A stretch of 64,000 bases of DNA from Paractinoplanes aksuensis (GTDB lineage: Bacteria; Actinomycetota; Actinomycetes; Mycobacteriales; Micromonosporaceae), in the NCBI RefSeq assembly GCF_024137025.1, contig NZ_JAMYJR010000042.1, forward strand, positions 62,001 through 126,000, written 5' to 3'. Every line of letters starts with the position of its first letter. The stretch's first letter is position 1. The notes under the pieces are model-generated. The model made no database searches, was not told the DNA's origin, and was given only the letters and a program-made list of their open reading frames with translations. The translations under genes and the position numbers were made by a program. This document shows, in pieces, positions 53,106 to 59,988 of the stretch.

Positions 53106-53513
53106 TCAGGTGAGGACGGCGGTGGCTTCGATCTCGACCACGAAGTCGGGTGTGAACAGGGCCTGGACGCCGATGATACTGATGGGCGGGGCCGGGTCGG
53201 GCAGCCCCTCCTCCTGCTGGACGCGGGCGATGGCGGCCAGCACGTCGTCCCACTTCTCGACCGACCAGTCCACGACGTAGAAGGTCAGCCGGGCCAGATC
53301 GCCGACGTCCCCGCCCGCACCGCGCACGCCGACGATGATGTTGCGCAGCGCGGCCTCGACCTGACCGGCCAGATCGGGCGCGGCCGGCTTGAAGTCGGGG
53401 GTGACGCCGGCCTGCCCGGCCAGCAGGACCACCCGCGACCCGGTCCCCACGGCGACCGGTGAGTAGTCGGTCTGCTGGAGCATGCCGTCGGGGTGCAGGA
53501 ACTCCACGCTCAT
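53106..53513 (-). CDS. RidA/YjgF-family protein
   Basis: A 135-residue small enzyme of the Rid family, which hydrolyses reactive enamine/imine intermediates. It has VVLLAGQAGVTPDFK, a central helix with AALRNIIVGVRGAGGDVGDLARLTFYVVD, and the end FVVEIEATAVLT. The usual catalytic Arg (in the IGVxxL-P-xA-xVExE region) is not obvious: the segment reads SIIGVQALFTPDFVVEIEAT. It may therefore belong to a Rid subgroup without deaminase activity. Confidence 0.85.
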   Translation of the reverse strand: MSVEFLHPDGMLQQTDYSPVAVGTGSRVVLLAGQAGVTPDFKPAAPDLAGQVEAALRNIIVGVRGAGGDVGDLARLTFYVVDWSVEKWDDVLAAIARVQQEEGLPDPAPPISIIGVQALFTPDFVVEIEATAVLT

Positions 53514-53667
53514 CTCGATCTCCCTGTCGTCCGGGTGCCGGCCATGCCGTTCAGTTCAGCCCGTGTTCCAGGAACACAGTCAAGGCTCTCCGGCTCCGGC
53601 GTCGACCATCTCCAGCAATCGGAACGGGTCCGGCCCGGTCCCCCCGCTTCCGCCGCATCGTCCAGGC

Positions 53668-53696
53668 GAAATATGCGTTGGCGGTACGCATATTTC
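53668..53696. promoter_or_regulatory. AT-rich inverted repeat upstream of the secreted repeat protein gene
   Basis: GAAATATGCGT (53668-53678) and ACGCATATTTC (53686-53696) are perfect arms around 7 bases. It lies between the divergent RidA and repeat-protein genes, 84 bp before the latter, and stands out by its AT content. Confidence 0.55.
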
Positions 53697-53780
53697 TCCA
53701 CTGTGCTCGCTGCGGGGTAGAGGGACCGAAGTCGTTCGTGGTATTCCTTCGGCTCACCGACGAGAACCACGGGGGAACAC

Positions 53781-56396
53781 TTGAAACGTTGGGGTGCCGC
53801 ACTGGCGTGCGGCCTGATTCTGGCGTCCGGGCTCAGCAGCAGCGCGTACGCGGCCGAGCCGGCTGTCGCTGCGGCGGCCGAGCCCACCACCACCTGCGCG
53901 CCTCTGGTCGAGGGGCAGTTCGGCCCACTGTCGGACGAGCAGATCGGCTCGGGCACGATCGCCCGGGGTGAGACGCGCTGCCACGCGGTCGAGCTCAGCG
54001 CCGGCCGTCACTTCATCCAGTTCACCGGCTTCACCGCGTTGCGCTCGGCAACCCTGCAGAACGCGCAGGGCGCCGCGGTCTGCACGGCTCCGCCGGGCTA
54101 CCAGTGGGAGTGCGACGTCCCGGCCGCGGGGGACTACACCGTCGTGGTGCAGAACCTGCGCGGTCCCACGCCGGTCGACTACAAGGTCGCGGTGACCGCC
54201 GAGGACCCCGCCCGCTGCACCACGCGCGTCGGCACGAAGTGGAACGCAGCCTCCGTGAGCTTCCCCGCGGCCGGCGTGGAAGTGCAGTGCGTGCGCTTCA
54301 CCGGAAAGGCCGGCGAGCGGATCCTGGCCTACAGCAGTTCGGGCCGGATCGCCGTCCGCGATGCTGTTGGTGATCTGGTCTGCAGCGTGCCGACCGAGCG
54401 CAACGGGCCGTGCGAGCTAACCGCCGACGGCATCTACCGCGCGATCTCGGTGGCCGAGCCGAGCCGGACGACCAGCGAGATCCAGGTCCGGTCGCTGAGT
54501 CCGGTCAAGGGTTGCCCCACGGCCCGGCCGGGCCGGTTCGGCGCCGCGCCGCGTCCGGTCAGCGCCACCCGCTGCCGCACGCTTGAGGTCACCGAGCCGG
54601 GTACGTATTTCGTGGGCGCGGTCGACGCCGCCGGCGCGGCCCAGACCTTCGTGGTCATGGCCGCCGACGGCAGCCTGCCCTGCAGCACCAGCGGCTATCC
54701 CTACAACGACGGCGACACGTGCACGTTCACCACGGCGGGCACCTACACCCTGATCATCGACAGCCTGCGCTCCACGGTCTGGGACAAGCCGTTCGCGGCC
54801 ACCTTCGTACCGGCCACGGCTTCCGGGTGCAAAACCCTTTCCGCGTACGGCTTGGACCAGCCGGGCCAGCGCGGCCGGTTCCGGACGGTCGGCCAGGTCG
54901 ACTGCTACCAGTTCGAGATCCCGGACGGCATGGAGACGCACCTGGTGTACCCGGCCGGGGCCACCGGCGCGGCCAGCCCGCTGCCGCGGGTCTACGGTGA
55001 CGACGGTTCGCTTCTCTGCTCGTCACTCGACTGCCCGCTGAGCGGCTCGACGACGTATCGGCTGTTGCTGACCGCCCCCGCCGGCGCGACCGGCGACTAC
55101 GTGTTCGCCTTCCGGCGCAACGCGATCAGCGAGAGCTGCCGGCCGTGGACGGCGGACGTGGTCGCCCGCTTCGGCCCGGGCCGGTTCACGAACTGTTTCA
55201 CCTTCACGGCCGACAAGACCGGCGAGATGGACATCGCGATCGAGCGGCTGTCCGGCTCCAACTCGGTCAACGCCGAGGTCCTCTATGGCGGCGGACCGTT
55301 CTGCGAGCCGGGTGCGGCGAGCACGTTCACCTGTCCGTTGGAGCTCAGCCACACGACCACGCTCGTGCTGAGCGGCCAGCCGTCGGCGGCCCGCTACCGC
55401 ATCACCAAGACCGAACGCGGGGTGACGCCGCCCGACCCGACCGATCCACCGCCGCCGGCCACCTGCGGACCGGTGACACCGTTGACCGAGAGCCGCTTCG
55501 GGCCGCTGTCGGCCGACCAGATCGCCACGACCACCGTCCCGCCCGGCAAGCTCGGCTGCCACCCGATCCGGCTCACCGCCGGGTGGCACGCGCTGCGGAT
55601 CGACGGGGCGGCGCCGCTGCCCAGCTTCGGCTTCGTCCGCGCCGCCGACGACCGTACGGTCTGCCTGTTGCAGCGGGGCCGGTTGTTCACCTGCAAGATC
55701 GACGAGACTGGTGATTACACGATCCAGCTCAGCAACGCGTCCGGTACGACTGATTTCACCTACCGTCTCGTGGCCACCCTGCGTGACGCGGCCGATTGCA
55801 CCACCGAGATCAGTACGGCGTGGACCGCGCCCACGGTGCGGCTGCCGCAGAGCGACCCGCTCGAGTCACACTGCGTACGGTTCGAGGCCTCGCCCGGTGA
55901 GAAAGTGATCGGGTTCGCCGAGAACGGCAGCGTCGACATCGACCGCGCGGACGGCACACCGATCTGCGGCTTCCCGTGGCGCAGCACCAACCCGCCGTGT
56001 GAGCTGACCGCCGGCGGCACCTATCTGGCGTTGAGTCACGGGGCTGCGGGCAAGGACTCCGACGAGATCCAGATCCGGTCGGTCACCGCGCCGGTGGGCT
56101 GCCCGGTCGTCGCGCTCGGCACACCGTCGACCGACCCGCTCAGCGATGTCCGCTGCCGGCGGGTGACGATCCCGGCCGCCGGACCGTACGAGGTGCGGGC
56201 GGTCGGCGAGTCCGGGGAGCTGCGGTCGATCGTGGCGCTGACCGAGCAGGGCACCCCGACCTGCGGCACGGGCGGGCCGATCGCCGGTACCCAGTGCACG
56301 TTCCCGGCCGCGGGCACGTACACGTTGGTGGCCGACGGGCACACCGCCGCCATCCGGGGCGGCGCCTTCTCGGTGACGGTGTCCGCCGTCGAGTAA
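53781..56396 (+). CDS. Large secreted Cys-rich duplicated-repeat protein, unknown function
   Basis: An 871-residue exported protein starting at TTG 53781, five bases after GGGGGA. The signal peptide ends near AYA-AEPAV. The mature protein consists of two similar halves: one opens with CAPLVEGQFGPLSDEQIGSG and the other (about residue 558) with CGPVTPLTESRFGPLSADQI. Each half repeats units of about 100 residues, with Cys pairs and endings such as CTFTTAGTYTLIIDS and CTFPAAGTYTLVADG. A Pro-rich linker (PPDPTDPPPPAT) separates the halves. The units look like pre-peptidase-type beta-sandwiches. I recognise no catalytic motif; it may be a surface or binding protein. A strong terminator follows. 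Confidence 0.8.
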   Translation: MKRWGAALACGLILASGLSSSAYAAEPAVAAAAEPTTTCAPLVEGQFGPLSDEQIGSGTIARGETRCHAVELSAGRHFIQFTGFTALRSATLQNAQGAAVCTAPPGYQWECDVPAAGDYTVVVQNLRGPTPVDYKVAVTAEDPARCTTRVGTKWNAASVSFPAAGVEVQCVRFTGKAGERILAYSSSGRIAVRDAVGDLVCSVPTERNGPCELTADGIYRAISVAEPSRTTSEIQVRSLSPVKGCPTARPGRFGAAPRPVSATRCRTLEVTEPGTYFVGAVDAAGAAQTFVVMAADGSLPCSTSGYPYNDGDTCTFTTAGTYTLIIDSLRSTVWDKPFAATFVPATASGCKTLSAYGLDQPGQRGRFRTVGQVDCYQFEIPDGMETHLVYPAGATGAASPLPRVYGDDGSLLCSSLDCPLSGSTTYRLLLTAPAGATGDYVFAFRRNAISESCRPWTADVVARFGPGRFTNCFTFTADKTGEMDIAIERLSGSNSVNAEVLYGGGPFCEPGAASTFTCPLELSHTTTLVLSGQPSAARYRITKTERGVTPPDPTDPPPPATCGPVTPLTESRFGPLSADQIATTTVPPGKLGCHPIRLTAGWHALRIDGAAPLPSFGFVRAADDRTVCLLQRGRLFTCKIDETGDYTIQLSNASGTTDFTYRLVATLRDAADCTTEISTAWTAPTVRLPQSDPLESHCVRFEASPGEKVIGFAENGSVDIDRADGTPICGFPWRSTNPPCELTAGGTYLALSHGAAGKDSDEIQIRSVTAPVGCPVVALGTPSTDPLSDVRCRRVTIPAAGPYEVRAVGESGELRSIVALTEQGTPTCGTGGPIAGTQCTFPAAGTYTLVADGHTAAIRGGAFSVTVSAVE

Positions 56397-56408
56397 GCCG
56401 GTGAGACG

Positions 56409-56445
56409 GAGGCCGGCTCGCGGGTGCGAGCCGGCCTCTCTTTTT
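56409..56445 (+). terminator. Rho-independent terminator
   Basis: GAGGCCGGCTCGC (56409-56421) and its complement (56426-56438) form a perfect 13-bp stem with loop GGGT, followed by TCTTTTT. It lies 12 bp after the repeat-protein stop and is the clearest canonical terminator of the window. Confidence 0.93.
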
Positions 56446-56473
56446 GTCGGTGGGTCTCACTACCATCCGCCGC

Positions 56474-57778
56474 ATGAGTTCAGCTGTCGTCGATTCCGCC
56501 CTCGAGATTCTCGATCGTTTCGCCGTCGAGGATGCTTCGACCGCGTCGCCCGACGAGCACACCGCCTGGGCCGAGGCGCTGATCGACAGCGGGGACGAGG
56601 CCGCTGCGGCCGAGCAGCTGATCGCCCTGCTGCGGGCCGGCTCGGTGCCTAATACGCTGCCCGGGGTGGCCGCCCGCCTGTCCGATGAGCGGGCGCGGTC
56701 CGTGCTGGCCGCCGCGATCGACAACGGCCGGGTCACGACGGCGCTCACCGCTCGGGCCCACCTGGCCGGTGGGTTCGCCCGTCTCGCCTCGGGATCGGAC
56801 GACGCCGAGGCCGCTCTGCTGCGGGCGGTGCTCGCGGTCGAGGAGTTCGAGGATCAACCGGAGTACGGCCCTCATCGCGAGCGGATGCACCGGATCGCCG
56901 CGGTCTTTGCCGCGCTGTCCGAGGCGCATCCCGGCGAACCCGAGCGGCTGGATCGGTGGGCGGCAATTCTCGGCGAGGCCGACCGTCCCCGGTTGGCCGC
57001 CGCGGCCGGGCTGCTCGGCCCGCTCGGTCTGGCCGAGATCGACCGGCGCTGCGGCGACCCGGTCACCGACGCTCGGCTGCCAGCTGTTCTCGACGCTTTG
57101 GATTCCGCGAACCTGCGCCCCTACGAGCCTTCCATACAGGTCGCGGTCTTGCTGCACGGCGTGTTCGTGCTGGCCGGCCCGGCCCTGCGAGCCGAGCTCC
57201 TCGACACGCGCGCCGCGATGCTCCGGGCGAGGCTGTCCACCCGCAACCCGCAGCATGTCGACATCGGCCTCGCGGCCGGGCTGATCGAGACGGGCCGGGC
57301 GGGCGAGGGTGCGGCTCTGTTGCGCGCCCTGTCGGCGGGTCCCGACCGGCGATACGGCTTCTCCGCGGAACTGCTGATCACCGCGGCCGCGCGGGCCGGC
57401 CTGCCCGAGCACGACCCCGACCTCTTCGCCGAGGTCTTCGGCCTGGTCGCGTCGTTGTCGGCGTACCCGCCACCGCTGAGTCCCGCTCCCGCCGTCCGTC
57501 TCGGTCCCGGCGGCCGCGCGACGGCCGCGCGGCTGATCGACCGGTCCCAGCCCAACCGCAACCCCGGGCGCTTGTCGGGTTGGCTGGCCGAGGCCGCGGC
57601 CCGCACCGGCGACTTCGACACCCTCGGCATCCTGCTCGAGAAGGCAACCGACGAGCCCCGAGCCTCGTTCGTCGCGCGCCACCTCGCGGCCGCCCGGGCC
57701 CGCCACGGCGACCGGCCCGGCGCCGACACCCTGGCCGAGGCCTGCGGCCTGCCACCGACCTCACCGGCGGCCGCCTGA
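56474..57778 (+). CDS. Hypothetical helical-repeat protein
   Basis: A 434-residue soluble protein without signal peptide or membrane segment. It is rich in Ala, Leu, Arg and Glu and is predicted all-helical, with TPR-like spacing (AWAEALIDSGDEAAAAEQLI, then LAAGLIETGRAGEGAALLRA, then WLAEAAARTGDFDTLGILLE). I recognise no named family. ATG 56474 begins MSSAVVDSALEILDRF; an upstream in-frame start at 56444 would lie next to the terminator and is unlikely. Confidence 0.7.
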   Translation: MSSAVVDSALEILDRFAVEDASTASPDEHTAWAEALIDSGDEAAAAEQLIALLRAGSVPNTLPGVAARLSDERARSVLAAAIDNGRVTTALTARAHLAGGFARLASGSDDAEAALLRAVLAVEEFEDQPEYGPHRERMHRIAAVFAALSEAHPGEPERLDRWAAILGEADRPRLAAAAGLLGPLGLAEIDRRCGDPVTDARLPAVLDALDSANLRPYEPSIQVAVLLHGVFVLAGPALRAELLDTRAAMLRARLSTRNPQHVDIGLAAGLIETGRAGEGAALLRALSAGPDRRYGFSAELLITAAARAGLPEHDPDLFAEVFGLVASLSAYPPPLSPAPAVRLGPGGRATAARLIDRSQPNRNPGRLSGWLAEAAARTGDFDTLGILLEKATDEPRASFVARHLAAARARHGDRPGADTLAEACGLPPTSPAAA

Positions 57779-57960
57779 GCCCTGCGCCGCCTCCGGGCCG
57801 TGTCGTGGGGTTCCGAGGGAACGGCTGCTCGGACACACCTCCCGACGCCGATCTCGTTACGGCCGGGTACGTCGTTGCACCCCGCTCAGCGCGGCCGACC
57901 GGCAGAGCGGTGCCTGTTGGAACTCGGGTGAGTCGGCAGGATTCACCGCTGTTGCGGTAG

Positions 57961-58188
57961 TGCGGCCTGGTGACGTCGTTGGCCGAGAGTCGCTTGCCGC
58001 CGGTCGGGATCCTCACGGCCACCGTCCCGACCTGCGGCGCGCGGTGTGCCTTCCCGGCGGCGGGCATGTGCATGCCGGTTGTCGACGGCAGCACTGCCGG
58101 CATCGACGGGCGGCGCTTGCTCAGCGATGGCGTTCGCCATCGGCGATCCGGTGAACGGAGGCCGGCTCGTGGTCGCGAGCCAGCCTCC
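57961..58188 (+). pseudogene. Decayed duplicate of the repeat-protein gene end and its terminator
   Basis: The reading from 57961 gives CGLVTSLAESRLPP, matching CGPVTPLTESRFGP of the repeat protein, then ATVPTCGARCAFPAAG, matching its last unit GTPTCGTGG...CTFPAAG, with everything between deleted. At 58157-58188 a copy of the terminator stem follows (GGAGGCCGGCTCG against CGAGCCAGCCTCC, one mismatch). The whole interval 57779-58315 holds no other gene. Confidence 0.65.
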
Positions 58189-58190
58189 GT

Positions 58191-58209
58191 CGATAGGCGA
58201 AACCTATCG
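58191..58209 (+). terminator. Small hairpin after the decayed duplicate
   Basis: CGATAGG (58191-58197) and CCTATCG (58203-58209) pair perfectly across CGAAA. A TTGTTTTTG tract follows about 8 bases later, so weak terminator activity is possible. Confidence 0.4.
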
Positions 58210-58315
58210 TCCGGCGCTTGTTTTTGTCTTGGACGTCCCTGTGACAGCCGCCCTAGGGTCCTTCTCGTTGTGCGTCGGGTTTCACTCCGGCGCGAATGAG
58301 CACAGGGGGAGAACC

Positions 58316-58870
58316 ATGAACATCACGGTGATCGGACGAGGCAACATCGGCGGCGGACTGGCCGGCCTGTGGGAGCGGGCCGGGCACAAGGTGGAACGGC
58401 TCGGGCGTGAGGGTGGCGATGCCGGCACGGCCGATGCGGTGCTGCTCGCTGTCCCCGGCGACGCCGTGCAGTCGGCTCTGGCCTCAGTGACTGGGCTGTC
58501 GGGCCAGACGGTGCTGGATGCCACCAACCTTTACGGCGACGTGAAGCCGCCGGCCGGGTTCCCCTCGAACGCCGAATACGTCAGGTCGGTGACCGGCGGC
58601 CCGACCGCGAAGGTGTTCAACACCAACATCGCCGCCCTGTACCAGCAGATCGCCGACACCCGCGTCCGGCCGAGCAACCTGTGGTCCGGCGACGAACAGG
58701 CCCGGCGTCTCGTCGAGCAGCTCAGCCACGACGCCGGCTACGAGGCGGTCCGGCTGGGGGACCTGAGCATGGCCGCGACCCAGGAAAGCCTCGCCCACGC
58801 CGTCGTCGCGATCGCCCAGGGCGGGCTCGGCCCGTTCGTCTACCGGCTGGCCACACCCGACCAGCTATGA
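58316..58870 (+). CDS. NADP-binding F420-dependent oxidoreductase-like protein
   Basis: A 184-residue Rossmann protein of the NADP oxidoreductase coenzyme F420-dependent family. The N-terminus MNITVIGRGNIGGGLAGLWE has the GxGxxG turn, followed by AVLLAVPGDAVQSAL and VLDATNLYGD. The family transfers hydride between F420 or another cofactor and NADP. A strong ribosome binding site, AGGGGGA, precedes the ATG. Its end overlaps the convergent LysR gene by 31 bp. Confidence 0.85.
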   Translation: MNITVIGRGNIGGGLAGLWERAGHKVERLGREGGDAGTADAVLLAVPGDAVQSALASVTGLSGQTVLDATNLYGDVKPPAGFPSNAEYVRSVTGGPTAKVFNTNIAALYQQIADTRVRPSNLWSGDEQARRLVEQLSHDAGYEAVRLGDLSMAATQESLAHAVVAIAQGGLGPFVYRLATPDQL

Positions 58871-59772
58871 GCGGCATAGCGGCGAACGGCGGCGATCAGC
58901 TCGGCGACGACGGGTGACGCACCGCTCGTGGGCCACAACAGCGAGAACTCCGCGAGCATGGGCGGGTCGCCGATGTCGCGGTGGGTGACACCGGGGCCGG
59001 CCATCGCCGCGTGCGCGGCGAACGACGCCGGGGCCAGCCCGACCTCGCGTCCACCGGCGAGCCGCGACAGCATGGCATGGATCGGGGGGTCGTCGAAGGC
59101 CCGGAGCCGCGGAGTGAACCCGGCCCGATGGCAAGCGGCGACGATGCCGTCGTAGTACGCCGGGGCCAGGCGCCGCGGAAACAGCAGCAAGGTCTCGTCC
59201 CGCAGCTCCACCAGCGGAATCAGTGTCGCAGCGGCGAGGCGGTGACGGGTGCCGAGAATCGCGGAGACGCGTTCGGTACGGACGACCTCGCCGGCCACCC
59301 CGTCCGGGACCGCCGGGGCCAGGGCGAGACCGAGGTCCAGGTCACCGGCGTGCAGCCGTTCGGGGATCTCGGCGCTGAACAGCTCGCGAGCGTCGACGGT
59401 CAGGTCGGGATGGTCCTCCTGGATCGCTTCCAGCAGCCCGGTGAGCGTGCCGAAACTCGCGACCGGCGTGTAACCCAGCCGGATCGTCGTGGTTCGCCCC
59501 GACCCTGACCGGCGGGTGCGCTCCACGGCCAGCTCCAGCGCGGCCAACGCGCCCGGCGCCTCGTGGGCCAGCGTCCGCCCGGCCGCGGTGAGCCGCACCC
59601 GCCGGCTGGACCGGACGAAGAGCGGGGTGCCGAGAGCCACTTCGAGCCTGCGAATCTGATGGCTCAGCGACGGCTGAGAGATGTAGAGCCGCGCCGCCGC
59701 CCGGCCGAAGTGCAGTTCCTCGGCCACAGCCATGAAGTAGCGAAACGCCCGTGGGCTGATATCGACTGCCAA
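58840..59772 (-). CDS. LysR-family transcriptional regulator
   Basis: A 310-residue regulator with the N-terminal helix-turn-helix (FRYFMAVAEELHFGRAAARL, then ISQPSLSHQIRRLEVALGTP) and a periplasmic-binding-like effector domain. TTG 59772 lies just after GGAGGAG and gives the usual short N-terminus; GTG 59814 is an upstream alternative. It is convergent with the F420-type gene and divergent from the NTPase gene, so its target is uncertain. Confidence 0.9.
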   Translation of the reverse strand: MAVDISPRAFRYFMAVAEELHFGRAAARLYISQPSLSHQIRRLEVALGTPLFVRSSRRVRLTAAGRTLAHEAPGALAALELAVERTRRSGSGRTTTIRLGYTPVASFGTLTGLLEAIQEDHPDLTVDARELFSAEIPERLHAGDLDLGLALAPAVPDGVAGEVVRTERVSAILGTRHRLAAATLIPLVELRDETLLLFPRRLAPAYYDGIVAACHRAGFTPRLRAFDDPPIHAMLSRLAGGREVGLAPASFAAHAAMAGPGVTHRDIGDPPMLAEFSLLWPTSGASPVVAELIAAVRRYAAHSWSGVASR

Positions 59773-59988
59773 AGCTCCTCCCCGGTACGGGACCGACAAG
59801 ACACCATGCGACACCCTGTCCCAAGAACATGGTCAAGCGGTTCGGTCCCAGCAGCCGGGCAGGTGCCCAGGGATCGCAGCGGCGGCCTGACACCGGCGGG
59901 GTCGGTCGATCGGCCGGTGCCGATCGCCGTTCAGGCAAGGTGAGGCCGGAGCCCGTTTTCGGAGCCGGGAGTTTGGCATCCTGCCACG

